From Sphingobacterium sp. N143 (GTDB taxonomy: Bacteria; Bacteroidota; Bacteroidia; Sphingobacteriales; Sphingobacteriaceae), in NCBI RefSeq assembly GCF_030325625.1, contig NZ_JACAIS010000001.1:496001-560000 (forward strand): DNA of 64,000 bases. The letters run 5' to 3'. Of this stretch, positions 55,509-63,705 are shown piece after piece. The position numbers and the translations under genes are program-made. The notes under the pieces are model-generated. The model saw only the letters and a list, made by a program, of their open reading frames with translations. It was not told the origin of the DNA and did not search any database. The first letter of the stretch is position 1. Each line of letters starts with the position of its first letter.

Positions 55509-56294
55509 ATGAAATATGGTATTTGTACACTGGCACTTGTTCCCTTGCGACTGGAGCAGGCACACCGCAGTGAGATGGTTTCGCAGGTGTTATTCGGAGA
55601 GTTATTTGAGATTCTGAATGAACAACCTGAATGGACCTACATTCGGATGTTGGACACGAGTTATATGGGCTGGATCCAGAATGGACAGTTTACACAGCTT
55701 CATCAAGAAACAATGGATGGCTATCTGAAGGGCAAACCTCATCTGGTGGGACGTGAAGGGGGGCTGCTCTATAATGCGTCAAAGCAGTTCTCTCTCTGTC
55801 ATGGAACAAAACTGTATTTGACAAAACGAGATAAATGTAGTGTTGCAGGAATGGAGTTGGACTATCAGGGTAGTGTTAACCCATTTTCAAGAGGGATGTT
55901 TCAGTCTGAAGTGGTCAATCTGGCACGGAGTTATCAAGATGCTCCATATTTATGGGGCGGACGCTCTCAGTGGGGAATTGACTGTTCGGGTTTTTCACAG
56001 CTGATTTATGGTTGTTTCGATATCTCTTTGCCAAGAGATGCCTATCAGCAGGCAGAAATAGGTATGACTGTTGATTTTATTTCAGAAATAAAGGCCGGCG
56101 ACTTGGCCTTTTTTGATAATGCGGATGGACGGATCACACACGTAGGTATTATGCTGGATAGCGATACCATTATTCATGCTTCTGCTAAGGTTCGTGTCGA
56201 CAGAATGGATAGTGAGGGTATCTTTAATGGCGAACTGAATAGATATTCCCATAAACTACGCATTATAAAACGCTATCACGAAACGGGACCATAA
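55509..56294 (+). CDS. C40 (NlpC/P60) peptidoglycan hydrolase with SH3-like domain
   Basis: 261 residues. The first ~75 residues look like an SH3b domain (MVSQVLFGELFEILNEQPEW, MLDTSYMGWIQ), then an NlpC/P60 papain-like domain: YLWGGRSQWGIDCSGFSQLI has catalytic Cys159 and ITHVGIML has His211. It cleaves D-Glu-diaminoacid bonds in cell-wall stem peptides. No N-terminal signal peptide is visible, so it may act on muropeptides in the cytoplasm, as known for DVL-type relatives. The stop codon overlaps the following terminator. Confidence 0.9.
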   Translation: MKYGICTLALVPLRLEQAHRSEMVSQVLFGELFEILNEQPEWTYIRMLDTSYMGWIQNGQFTQLHQETMDGYLKGKPHLVGREGGLLYNASKQFSLCHGTKLYLTKRDKCSVAGMELDYQGSVNPFSRGMFQSEVVNLARSYQDAPYLWGGRSQWGIDCSGFSQLIYGCFDISLPRDAYQQAEIGMTVDFISEIKAGDLAFFDNADGRITHVGIMLDSDTIIHASAKVRVDRMDSEGIFNGELNRYSHKLRIIKRYHETGP

Positions 56295-56324
56295 AAAAGG
56301 CTATAATTAATTATAGCCTTTTTT
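56293..56324. terminator. Bidirectional terminator
   Basis: 14-bp stem AAAAAAGGCTATAA / TTATAGCCTTTTTT (56293-56306, 56311-56324), loop TTAA, between convergent genes. Confidence 0.85.
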
Positions 56325-56343
56325 ATGGTTAACTTCGTCAATT

Positions 56344-56931
56344 TTAGAAGTGGAATTGAACACCTAAAGTTGGCGCCAATGAATTTGCATCTAAACCAAA
56401 TGTATTTGTTGATACATCTGCAGTTTTGTTTTTGTTATAGTTGTAATATAAGCCTCTTACTTTCAGTTCAATACCTATTTTGCTTGTAGGGAAGTAGGCA
56501 AGACCTGGAGCCAATTCAACACCATATCGTTCAAATTTTTCTTTTGCCTCCACATTATTTGTTGTAGATGTTTCTGTTCCCCATGCCATTGGTACGGATA
56601 ACTGAGCAAAGAACCTGACTGGTCCATTTGCAGTATATTTTCTAACAAATGGTGAAACCTGGAAGGCATCAACTTTAATGCTATTATCTTTATCAGATTC
56701 AGTTTTGTTCCAATTATAACCAATACCTGTACCAACAGCCCAATTGTCACTTACAAAGTAACCCACTGTAGGGTTGATCGAGAATGAATTTGCTTTGATA
56801 TCTGTGTCTTTGACTTTTGAAGTTTCAAAACCAATTTGACCACCTACCATAATTTTTCCTTTTTCAGTTTGCGCATTGGCTGCTACTGTTAAACCTGCGA
56901 TGGCAGTTAATGTAAGTAAAACTTTTTTCAT
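56344..56931 (-). CDS. Outer membrane beta-barrel protein (OmpA/OprF-like porin fold)
   Basis: 195 residues with a Sec signal (VLLTLTAIAGLTVAANAQ). The mature part alternates in amphipathic strands (MVGGQIGFETSKVK, WAVGTGIGYNWNKTESD, VRFFAQLSVPMAWG) and ends LGVQFHF, with a terminal aromatic as needed for BAM-dependent insertion. It is an 8-stranded-type barrel of a size typical of the small porin-family proteins of Bacteroidota. Specific function unknown. Confidence 0.9.
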   Translation of the reverse strand: MKKVLLTLTAIAGLTVAANAQTEKGKIMVGGQIGFETSKVKDTDIKANSFSINPTVGYFVSDNWAVGTGIGYNWNKTESDKDNSIKVDAFQVSPFVRKYTANGPVRFFAQLSVPMAWGTETSTTNNVEAKEKFERYGVELAPGLAYFPTSKIGIELKVRGLYYNYNKNKTADVSTNTFGLDANSLAPTLGVQFHF

Positions 56932-56962
56932 GTCTTTTTATTTAAAATAGTTTGTTTACTAT

Positions 56963-56982
56963 GTCAGAAATTACTTTCTGAC
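56963..56982. promoter_or_regulatory. 8-bp hairpin in the porin-gene leader
   Basis: GTCAGAAA / TTTCTGAC with loop TTAC, followed by T6 in the rightward direction. On the minus strand it lies 31 nt before the porin-like start, in its probable leader. Its role is unclear: a leftover terminator, a leader structure or an operator. Confidence 0.35.
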
Positions 56983-57185
56983 TTTTTTAATTTGTTAGTC
57001 AAATATCGGAATAATAGTTGATTTCATTGTCACTGGATTGTCTAGATGTTTTACCTAAATCTTAAAATATAGTAGATCAGCTGGTTAAAATTGCCATTTT
57101 AACTGATTTGAATGCTTTATTTTGAAAAAGAGTTTTGTGAGCTGACTTTTTGTTATTATTTGTCAATTTTAAGTAAGAAAGCAAA

Positions 57186-57223
57186 AAAAGAACCATCTGT
57201 CAATCTGCACAGATGGTTCTTTT
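57186..57223 (-). terminator. Terminator of grpE-dnaJ
   Basis: 15-bp stem AAAAGAACCATCTGT / ACAGATGGTTCTTTT (57186-57200, 57209-57223), 21 nt after the dnaJ stop. Confidence 0.88.
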
Positions 57224-57244
57224 ATCAAGTTGGATCAATTGATT

Positions 57245-58399
57245 TTACTCGAAATATTCTTTTATCCGCTCAAAGAAAGACTTTTCACTCTTACCTGGTT
57301 GAGGTTTGAAATTTGGTGATTCTTTGAGTTTATTCAGTAACTCTTTTTCTTCGGAAGATACTGCTTTCGGTGTCCAGATATTTACATAGACAAGTTCATC
57401 TCCTTTGTGATAAGAGTTGACCTCAGGAATACCTTTTCCTTTCAAACGTAATATTTTTCCACCTTGTGTACCGGGTTCAATTTTAATTTTAGCTTTTCCG
57501 TCAATGGTTGGAACTTCAACACTTGTACCTAAGGCTGCATCAACAAAATTAATGTATAAATCGTAAATAACATTTAGGCCATCACGTTTTAAACTTTCAT
57601 GCGGTACTTCTTCGATGAGGATGATGAGATCTCCAGGAACACCACCCCGGGGAGCAGCATTTCCTTTGCCACTCATAGAAAGTTGCATGCCTTCACTGAC
57701 ACCTGCGGGAATGTTGATTGAGATTGTCTCTTCTCCACGTTCCAGACCTTCGCCTCTACAGGTCGTACATTTTGCGGTAATTTCTACACCTTCACCGTTA
57801 CAGGTAGGGCAGGTGCTGGTGGTTTGCATTTGTCCTAGAATGGTATTGGTTACCCGTCTGACAGACCCTGATCCACCACATGTTTTACAGGTGTGGAATG
57901 ACGATTTGTCTTTGGCACCAGATCCATCACAGCTGCGACAGACTACTTGCTTGTTGACCTTCACTTTTTTCTCTACACCTTTGGCGATTTCTTCCAGTGT
58001 CAATTTGACTTTGATGCGCAAGTTGCTGCCACGAGCGACTCTACGACCTCCGCGCTGACCGCCACCACCGCCAAAAAAGCTTTCGAATGGGTGTCCACCA
58101 CCAAAAATGTCACCAAATTGGCTGAATATGTCTTCCATATTCATACCACCGCCACCACCAAAGCCTCCACTGGCAGAGTTTCCTGCATGGCCAAATTGAT
58201 CATAACGTTGACGCTTTTGAGGATTGCTTAGGATGTCGTATGCCTCAGCAGCTTCCTTAAACTTCTCTTCAGCCTCATGATCACCAGGGTTTTTATCCGG
58301 GTGATATTTGATCGCCAGCTTGCGATATGCTGATTTAATTTCCTTCTCGTCCGCTGATCGTGCGACACCAAGTATATCGTAATAATCTCTTTTTGACAT
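57245..58399 (-). CDS. dnaJ: Chaperone protein DnaJ
   Basis: 384 residues. J domain with HPD in [11 protein letters not shown], a Gly/Phe-rich stretch ([13 protein letters not shown]), then four zinc motifs [32 protein letters not shown] and the substrate-binding C-terminal domains. It stimulates DnaK ATPase and presents unfolded proteins. Second gene of grpE-dnaJ (10 nt gap). Confidence 0.98.
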   Translation of the reverse strand: MSKRDYYDILGVARSADEKEIKSAYRKLAIKYHPDKNPGDHEAEEKFKEAAEAYDILSNPQKRQRYDQFGHAGNSASGGFGGGGGMNMEDIFSQFGDIFGGGHPFESFFGGGGGQRGGRRVARGSNLRIKVKLTLEEIAKGVEKKVKVNKQVVCRSCDGSGAKDKSSFHTCKTCGGSGSVRRVTNTILGQMQTTSTCPTCNGEGVEITAKCTTCRGEGLERGEETISINIPAGVSEGMQLSMSGKGNAAPRGGVPGDLIILIEEVPHESLKRDGLNVIYDLYINFVDAALGTSVEVPTIDGKAKIKIEPGTQGGKILRLKGKGIPEVNSYHKGDELVYVNIWTPKAVSSEEKELLNKLKESPNFKPQPGKSEKSFFERIKEYFE

Positions 58400-58409
58400 T
58401 GTCTTAATA

Positions 58410-58958
58410 TTATTGACCTATAACTACTTTAGCGTGACGGATAACTTTGTCACCCAAATAGTATCCTTTTTCGATAACGTCTACTACTTTACTCTTTAAA
58501 TCTGCCGTAGGTGCTGGAATGGTCGTGATAGCCTCCTGTAATTCAGGGTCAAAAGCTTGACCAATAGCTTCCATCTCTTTTAAACCCAATTGTGACAACG
58601 TCTGTCTCAATTTATTGTTTACAATTTCCATCCCTGTTTTCACCGATTCAACATCTACAGCTGTTTCCATGGCATTCAAGGCCCTGTCAAAATCATCCAA
58701 TGTGGGTAATAATTTACCAATTACATCTTTTCCTGCCGATTGAATCAATTCAACACGTTCTTTGCTTGTACGTTTTCTATAATTGTCAAATTCAGCAGAA
58801 AGACGAATGTATTTATCCTTTGCCTCTGCCAATTCAGTAGCTAATTTTTCTTCAATAGACAATTCTACTTGGTTCTCGGAAGACTGCTCCTGTTGATCAG
58901 AAGAATTGGTTTCTACCTGATCTTGACTCTCATCATTATAATTATCTTGCTCATTCAT
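58410..58958 (-). CDS. grpE: Nucleotide exchange factor GrpE
   Basis: 182 residues. An acidic, Gln/Ser/Asp-rich N-terminus (~40 residues), a long coiled coil ([20 protein letters not shown]) and the conserved C-terminal beta domain ending [13 protein letters not shown]. It exchanges ADP for ATP on DnaK and works with the DnaJ encoded next. A promoter-like element and an 11-bp inverted repeat lie upstream. Confidence 0.97.
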   Translation of the reverse strand: MNEQDNYNDESQDQVETNSSDQQEQSSENQVELSIEEKLATELAEAKDKYIRLSAEFDNYRKRTSKERVELIQSAGKDVIGKLLPTLDDFDRALNAMETAVDVESVKTGMEIVNNKLRQTLSQLGLKEMEAIGQAFDPELQEAITTIPAPTADLKSKVVDVIEKGYYLGDKVIRHAKVVIGQ

Positions 58959-58980
58959 ATCTTCAATGCTAAAATAGATT

Positions 58981-59011
58981 CAAAAATTTACTATATGCTT
59001 CTCTTGTCAAA
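58981..59011 (-). promoter_or_regulatory. Candidate promoter of grpE-dnaJ
   Basis: On the minus strand TTTG (59008-59011) and AATTTTTG (58981-58988) are separated by exactly 19 nt; the latter differs from TAnnTTTG only at the first base. Initiation would be about 16 nt before the start. Confidence 0.55.
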
Positions 59012-59028
59012 GTTTTTGCCAAACAATA

Positions 59029-59084
59029 AAATTCCGACAGCTTGTCAGATTTTATTAAAAAAGCCTAACAATTTGTCGGAATTT
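59029..59084. repeat. Inverted repeat upstream of grpE-dnaJ
   Basis: AAATTCCGACA (59029-59039) is repeated inverted as TGTCGGAATTT (59074-59084), 34 nt apart, with a further GACAGCTTGTC-like half-palindrome between them. It lies upstream of the grpE promoter and 34 nt after the ftsE stop, so it could be a heat-shock operator or part of the ftsE 3' end. Confidence 0.5.
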
Positions 59085-59117
59085 GCAAAAATATCTTTTT
59101 ACCTGTCAGTTTTTTGT

Positions 59118-59798
59118 TTAGATGCTGACATCATCCTGTAAAATGCCATCACCAGTTTTGATAATCCGGGAAGGCATGCTTCGGATGATGGTGTAATCAT
59201 GTGTGGCCATTAAAATGGCTGTTCCGGAATTAGCAATATCACGTAATAATAAAACAATCTCTTCTGAAGTTGCGGGATCTAAATTACCGGTAGGCTCATC
59301 TGCCAAAATAATTTCAGGATTGTTCAATAATGCCCGGGCTATCACAATCCGCTGCTGCTCACCCCCAGAGAGTTCGTGTGGCATTTTCTTTAATTTGGAA
59401 CGTAAACCAACTTTTTCTAAAACGTCTAGGATACGTGCATCAATCATTTTCTTGTCTTTCCAACCCGTAGCCTTTAATGCAAACTCCAGATTTTTCTCGA
59501 TAGTTCTGTCAGAAAGCAAATGGAAATCCTGAAAGACAATACCTAGTTTTCTACGCAAATAAGGTACGTCGTTCTCATGAAGCTTTTTGAGGTCAAAGCC
59601 GGCGATCATTCCCTCTCCATTGCCAATATATAAATCCCCGTAAATAATTTTTAATAAACTACTTTTTCCACTACCGGACTGTCCTATAAGATAAATGAAT
59701 TCACCTTTACCAATGCTAAGGTTAACATTGGATAGGACCAGATGTTTCTGCTGGAAGATGTCAACGTTTTTTAATGTTATTACTTTATTTTCAATCAT
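59118..59798 (-). CDS. ftsE: FtsE-like ABC transporter ATP-binding protein
   Basis: 226 residues. Walker A GQSGSGKSS near residue 39, signature LSGGEQQRIVIARALL, Walker B ILADEPTGNLDP and a switch His in ATHDYTII. With FtsX it couples ATP hydrolysis to septal peptidoglycan hydrolases; ftsX is not in the window, as is usual in this group. A 67-residue conserved protein is encoded 5 nt upstream, likely in one unit. Confidence 0.88.
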   Translation of the reverse strand: MIENKVITLKNVDIFQQKHLVLSNVNLSIGKGEFIYLIGQSGSGKSSLLKIIYGDLYIGNGEGMIAGFDLKKLHENDVPYLRRKLGIVFQDFHLLSDRTIEKNLEFALKATGWKDKKMIDARILDVLEKVGLRSKLKKMPHELSGGEQQRIVIARALLNNPEIILADEPTGNLDPATSEEIVLLLRDIANSGTAILMATHDYTIIRSMPSRIIKTGDGILQDDVSI

Positions 59799-59803
59799 GG
59801 GAG

Positions 59804-60007
59804 CTAAAATTCTAATTTCTTAATTTGCCCAAAAGGCATTTCTCTAACCAATTGCATGATATATTCCGCTTTTTCTCCTAATCCGATCTTATCAAGCGAT
59901 TTATCCGGCCGGTCGACTCTAAAATATGCCAACAAGGTGAAGGCATCATCCCTTAACTGTACGTAATCAGGAATTTTGGCGACACCTTTTACTTTAATGA
60001 TATACAT
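59804..60007 (-). CDS. Small conserved hypothetical protein
   Basis: 67 residues, MYIIKVKGVAKIPDYVQLR at the start and MPFGQIKKLEF at the end. No signal or membrane segment. It reads as a small alpha/beta protein and is placed 5 nt before ftsE. I do not recognise a named family. Its start codon lies 5 nt after a TAACTTTG -7-like box on the minus strand (60013-60020). Confidence 0.7.
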   Translation of the reverse strand: MYIIKVKGVAKIPDYVQLRDDAFTLLAYFRVDRPDKSLDKIGLGEKAEYIMQLVREMPFGQIKKLEF

Positions 60008-60012
60008 GATTT

Positions 60013-60020
60013 CAAAGTTA
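60013..60020 (-). promoter_or_regulatory. Candidate -7 box for the 67-aa protein and ftsE
   Basis: Minus-strand TAACTTTG matches TAnnTTTG. Only five bases separate it from the ATG at 60007; no good -33 match 19-21 nt upstream was found. Confidence 0.35.
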
Positions 60021-60063
60021 GTATTTTTAATGCAATTTCTTTACTATGAATTTAACAGACCAC

Positions 60064-61077
60064 TTATTGGTTTGCAAATAAAAAGTCCAGGGTATTCACA
60101 CCGTCGGCGTAGTCATCCAATGCAGGGCATTGGCTTTCACCAAAATGAAAGACCGGCGATTGAACATTTAATGGAATTTCGGATACAATGCATTGGATAT
60201 TTTCATGCTGTGCCTGGAGCGTGTTTTCCACAGCCGATATATTTTCATATTCTTCATAATATACGACGGCTAATGGTGAGGCTGTGCGTGGATCTTGTTT
60301 AAGCAAGAGGAACCCATTGTCAAAATGTTTGTCACCATTAATAAGATAAATGGACTTGTTGTAATCGTAATTGTTGTTGTATTTGAAATGTTCTGTGATT
60401 GTTTTGAAATCGGCGATCCCTTCAAAGAACTGTGCTATTGAATAGTCTTTTGGGATGAGGAGTTTCGATACCGAACGGCAGCCTAGGCCAAAGTAATCGA
60501 ATATATCATGACCTAAAGCCCGCAATTGCGCCGAAGTCTCTTGGCCGCTGATGACGGCTATACTATTTCGATTACGTCGAATAATGTGTGGCTTGGTACC
60601 GAAATAATAATCAAAATAACGGGAAGTATTGTTTGAACCTGTAGCGATAACCAAATCAAAATCTTTCAGTTTATCAACTATTTCAACAGCCTGACTGAAT
60701 TCGGGTTCAATCTGTTGTAATTTATTGAGTATGTAGTGTGTTAAGCCCGCATCATCAGAGGATACTTTAATTTTTGCCTTGAAGCCGCTGACAAGCACAC
60801 AAAGAATGTCATGGAAACCTACTAATGGAATATTTCCAGCCAGAATCAATCCTACGTATTTAGCTGAATTGACATCCGGATAGGGGAGCAGCCATTGATT
60901 GAGTTTGTCGAAGGTTAAATTGGAGATAATTGCCTGAAGGGCGCTTTCGACGTTGTTGATCGTGTACCATGGATTTTTATGTTGCGCCACCTGCATGATT
61001 TGTATTAGATCCCCAGGCTGGTTCTGCAACTGTTCACCTAGTTTTACAAACGCATTTATTCGTTGTTGCTTTGTCAA
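60064..61077 (-). CDS. LuxC-like acyl-CoA reductase
   Basis: 337 residues of the acyl-CoA/acyl-phosphate reductase family (LuxC, ALDH-like). Features: YVGLILAGNIPLVGFHDIL near residue 73, DLVIATGSNNTSRYFDYYF, IRRNRNSIAVISG and LGCRSVSKLLIPKDY with the candidate nucleophile Cys in FGLGCRSVSK. LuxC reduces fatty acyl groups to aldehyde; no LuxD/LuxE partners are encoded nearby. It is divergent from a ferredoxin gene (159 nt), a pairing I have seen repeatedly in Bacteroidota genomes, but the physiological role is unknown. Confidence 0.88.
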   Translation of the reverse strand: MTKQQRINAFVKLGEQLQNQPGDLIQIMQVAQHKNPWYTINNVESALQAIISNLTFDKLNQWLLPYPDVNSAKYVGLILAGNIPLVGFHDILCVLVSGFKAKIKVSSDDAGLTHYILNKLQQIEPEFSQAVEIVDKLKDFDLVIATGSNNTSRYFDYYFGTKPHIIRRNRNSIAVISGQETSAQLRALGHDIFDYFGLGCRSVSKLLIPKDYSIAQFFEGIADFKTITEHFKYNNNYDYNKSIYLINGDKHFDNGFLLLKQDPRTASPLAVVYYEEYENISAVENTLQAQHENIQCIVSEIPLNVQSPVFHFGESQCPALDDYADGVNTLDFLFANQ

Positions 61078-61236
61078 AATATTAAATTTTTAAAAGATGA
61101 ATACACAAATTTGTATTATATTTGTGCTGTTAACATTAATCAACGTGAATCAACTAGCCTTATTGTTCAAATCAGACGTTGTTTTTCATATTGATAATGC
61201 AAAAATAGTTTATTTATCATAATTGTGAGGTTATAA

Positions 61237-61587
61237 ATGGCGATTAAAATTACAGACGAATGCATTAACTGTGGTGCTTGCGAACCGGAATGCCCAAATA
61301 ATGCAATATACGATGCTGGTGTAACTTGGAAATTTTCAGATGGGACAGCTCTTGATGGTGTCATTGATTTTGGTGATGGTGTTACCTTAGATGCAAATGA
61401 ATCACAAGAGGCTATCTCTAATGAAGTCTATTATATTGTTTCAGATAAATGTACCGAATGTGTTGGATTTCACGATGAACCGCAGTGTGCAGCTGTTTGC
61501 CCTGTAGATTGCTGCGTGGATGATGAAGATGTACGTGAGTCTAACGATGAGCTGTTAGCGAAAAAAGCTTGGTTACACGCGGAATAA
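61237..61587 (+). CDS. 4Fe-4S dicluster ferredoxin
   Basis: 116 residues. Two cluster motifs: CINCGACEPECPNNAI at the N-terminus and CTECVGFHDEPQCAAVCP later, the second with the longer spacing found in Alvin/YfhL-type ferredoxins, ending CPVDCC. Between them lies a ~50-residue acidic insertion (FSDGTALDGVIDFGDGVTL). It is a cytoplasmic electron carrier. Divergent from the acyl-CoA reductase gene. A terminator follows. Confidence 0.93.
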   Translation: MAIKITDECINCGACEPECPNNAIYDAGVTWKFSDGTALDGVIDFGDGVTLDANESQEAISNEVYYIVSDKCTECVGFHDEPQCAAVCPVDCCVDDEDVRESNDELLAKKAWLHAE

Positions 61588-61612
61588 GGTTATTATTCCT
61601 TTTTAGAAATAT

Positions 61613-61646
61613 AAGGCAGGATAAGCAATTTTCCTGCCTTTTTTTT
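61613..61646 (+). terminator. Terminator of the ferredoxin gene
   Basis: 9-bp stem AAGGCAGGA / TCCTGCCTT (61613-61621, 61632-61640) followed by T6. Confidence 0.85.
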
Positions 61647-61705
61647 CTTGAGTTTTTTTTAAACCGATATTTTGTTGCGAAAGTGGGGCTTTTGAAATAA
61701 TAATA

Positions 61706-61736
61706 TTTGCAAAAGCATAGTATTTTTTTATTTTTG
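61706..61736 (+). promoter_or_regulatory. Promoter of the symporter gene
   Basis: TTTG at 61706-61709 and TATTTTTG at 61729-61736 with a 19-nt spacer, an exact match to the Bacteroidota pattern; leader about 20 nt. Confidence 0.8.
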
Positions 61737-61762
61737 TTCTTTTGACCATTAAAATCTTTTAA

Positions 61763-63199
61763 ATGTTAAAAACCAAAATAGGGTTGATAACCCTGATCAC
61801 AGTTACATTAGCTTGTATCATTGCTGTATTATACGAATTTGAAGTTGTAGGCTTTTCGCATGAATTTCTAATGGCTGTCCGATGGATAGTTGCTGCTGTT
61901 TTGGTTGTAAATGCGCTATTTAAGAAAAATTTGACTACTTGGATCCTAACGGCTATGATGATGGGGATATTTGTGGGATTGGATTTTCCTAACTTGGCGA
62001 TATCGTTACAACCGCTAAGTAAAGGCTTTATTAAATTAGTGAAAACGATTGTTGGACCTATCCTTTTTGCAACTCTTGTCTATGGCATTGCTGGCCACTC
62101 TGATTTAAAACAGGTGGGCCGAATGGCATGGAAATCCATGCTGTATTTTTTCTGTGCGACGACCTGCGCAATTTTTATAGGTTTGGGTGCTATCAATTTG
62201 ACACGTGCAGGTGTGGGCGTTGATGTTGCCCATATGCCGCATGAAGAACTACCAGCACCGAAAGAAAGTATGGATGAGCATATCCTAAAAACGCTGCCGG
62301 ATAATGTTCACCCCGTTTATAAGTTTACCTCATTTATCCGTGATCTTTTTCCTGAAAATGTCGTAAAGTCGGTTGCGGATAATCAGGTGCTTCAAATTGT
62401 CGTATTTTCGGTTTTATTCGGAATAGGACTGGCAATGGTGGATGAGAAGAAGCGTAAACCTTTGGTTGACTTTACGGAAAGCATGTCCGAAACGATGTTT
62501 AAGTTTACCAATATCATCATGTACTTTGCCCCAGTCGGCGTTGGTGCAGCGATGGCCTATACCGTAGGCCATCTAGGTGTTGATATCTTGAAAAACTTAT
62601 TTATGCTGTTAGCAACCTTATATTTTGCCCTGTTATGCTTTTTAACTTTGGTATTGCTGCCGGTTGCACTCTATCTAAAAATTCCTGTAAGACGTTTTAT
62701 CAATGCGATCAAAGAACCAGTGTCTATAGCCTTTGCGACGACAAGCTCTGATGCTGCACTCCCTAAAGCGATGAGTGCCATGGAGAAATTTGGCGTCCCG
62801 CGTAAAATCGTTTCATTTGTCATCCCTACAGGATACAGCTTCAATTTGGATGGCACGTCTCTTTACCTATCCTTGGCCGCCATTTTTGTTGCCCAAGCAG
62901 CAGGAATTCATCTGTCATTTGGAGAACAGCTCATGATAGCCTTTACATTGATGATCACATCCAAAGGTGTTGCTGCTGTTCCGCGTGCCTCTTTAATTAT
63001 CCTGATTGCGACCGCAGATCAATTCGGCCTGCCTACTTTTGTTGTCGCAGCAATTCTGGGAATAGATGAGCTGATGGATATGGCCCGCACTTCTGTTAAT
63101 GTTGTAGGAAATTGTTTGGCAACTGTGGTGGTAGCGAAATGGGAAGGTGAATTTGATGAAGAAGCACCTTACCGCGAAGATACAGAAGAGCTGGCTTAA
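61763..63199 (+). CDS. Dicarboxylate/amino acid:cation symporter (DAACS family)
   Basis: 478 residues, about eight transmembrane helices plus re-entrant loops. HP1 has ATTSSDAALPKAM and TM7 has FNLDGTSLYLSL (NxDGT motif, cation site); the C-terminus has MARTSVNVVGNCLATVVVAK, where Asp of other members is near DELMDMARTSVNV. Relatives (GltP, DctA) import glutamate, aspartate or C4-dicarboxylates with protons or Na+. Substrate not determined. Preceded by a strong promoter and followed by a bidirectional terminator. Confidence 0.93.
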   Translation: MLKTKIGLITLITVTLACIIAVLYEFEVVGFSHEFLMAVRWIVAAVLVVNALFKKNLTTWILTAMMMGIFVGLDFPNLAISLQPLSKGFIKLVKTIVGPILFATLVYGIAGHSDLKQVGRMAWKSMLYFFCATTCAIFIGLGAINLTRAGVGVDVAHMPHEELPAPKESMDEHILKTLPDNVHPVYKFTSFIRDLFPENVVKSVADNQVLQIVVFSVLFGIGLAMVDEKKRKPLVDFTESMSETMFKFTNIIMYFAPVGVGAAMAYTVGHLGVDILKNLFMLLATLYFALLCFLTLVLLPVALYLKIPVRRFINAIKEPVSIAFATTSSDAALPKAMSAMEKFGVPRKIVSFVIPTGYSFNLDGTSLYLSLAAIFVAQAAGIHLSFGEQLMIAFTLMITSKGVAAVPRASLIILIATADQFGLPTFVVAAILGIDELMDMARTSVNVVGNCLATVVVAKWEGEFDEEAPYREDTEELA

Positions 63200-63244
63200 A
63201 ACTCAAATAATCAGTTGTGTATATACCAACTGTACCTGTAAAAA

Positions 63245-63280
63245 TAAATGCTGTTTCAAATCAAATTGAAACAGCATTTA
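63245..63280. terminator. Bidirectional terminator between the symporter and YchJ-like genes
   Basis: 15-bp stem TAAATGCTGTTTCAA / TTGAAACAGCATTTA (63245-63259, 63266-63280), loop of 6 nt. Confidence 0.8.
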
Positions 63281-63311
63281 TTGTATAGGGTAGAGAACTG
63301 CTGAGTATTGT

Positions 63312-63692
63312 TCATTTGCCATCTACATAATACCAAAGGTTTCCCAGTTTTTTAAAGGTAGATTTTTCATGGTGGATCTGAACTTCCATCTCTGTATTCA
63401 GATAATGTGCCTCGAACTCCACGGTCTGAAAGGTTGTTTTTAAGATGTGGAGCTGCATCCATTTATTCTCCACTGACCATTTTCTGATGGCATTTTTGTC
63501 TTGAAATCGTCTTGTGGATGGATGGAATGTATTGTATAAAAAATCAATATTACGAACAACAAAGGCACTATAGCGAGCACGCATAAGTTGTTCGGCACCA
63601 GCTGCAGCAGCATGGGAAATATGGATTGCTTTGCAGCATGCTCCGAAAGAATTTCCCGATCCACAGGGACAATGACTAGCTGTATTTATCAT
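63312..63692 (-). CDS. YchJ/UPF0225-family protein with SEC-C motif
   Basis: 126 residues. The N-terminal SEC-C motif CPCGSGNSFGACCKAIH (zinc-binding CxC...CC) is followed by an NTF2-like domain (QLMRARYSAFVVRNIDFLYNT, YLNTEMEVQIHHEKSTF) as in YchJ. Its function is unknown in E. coli; roles in protein export or quality control have been proposed for SEC-C proteins. It lies 13 nt downstream of the metQ-like gene, hence probably cotranscribed. Confidence 0.9.
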   Translation of the reverse strand: MINTASHCPCGSGNSFGACCKAIHISHAAAAGAEQLMRARYSAFVVRNIDFLYNTFHPSTRRFQDKNAIRKWSVENKWMQLHILKTTFQTVEFEAHYLNTEMEVQIHHEKSTFKKLGNLWYYVDGK

Positions 63693-63705
63693 ATGAATTG
63701 ATCAA

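Larger units (their letters stand above)
56932..57244. other. Intergenic region between the porin-like gene and dnaJ
   Basis: 313 nt. It contains a hairpin (56963-56982) in the leader of the porin-like gene and the dnaJ terminator (57186-57223). I see no further gene; a 65-codon frame at 57112 has no family resemblance and runs into the terminator. Confidence 0.6.

Noticed and set aside
57112..57309. 65-codon frame before dnaJ
   Set aside because: Runs through the dnaJ terminator and into dnaJ on the other strand, and has no resemblance to a protein family.
61102..61117. ATACA...TGTAT palindrome-like stretch between acyl-CoA reductase and ferredoxin
   Set aside because: Half-sites are in reversed orientation relative to the shared element and have an internal mismatch; A/T-rich chance match is likely.
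63211..63232. AGTTG...CCAACT near 63213 containing GTGTATATAC, similar to the GTGTA-N5-TACAC element
   Set aside because: The right half-site does not match, and it lies between a stop codon and a terminator.
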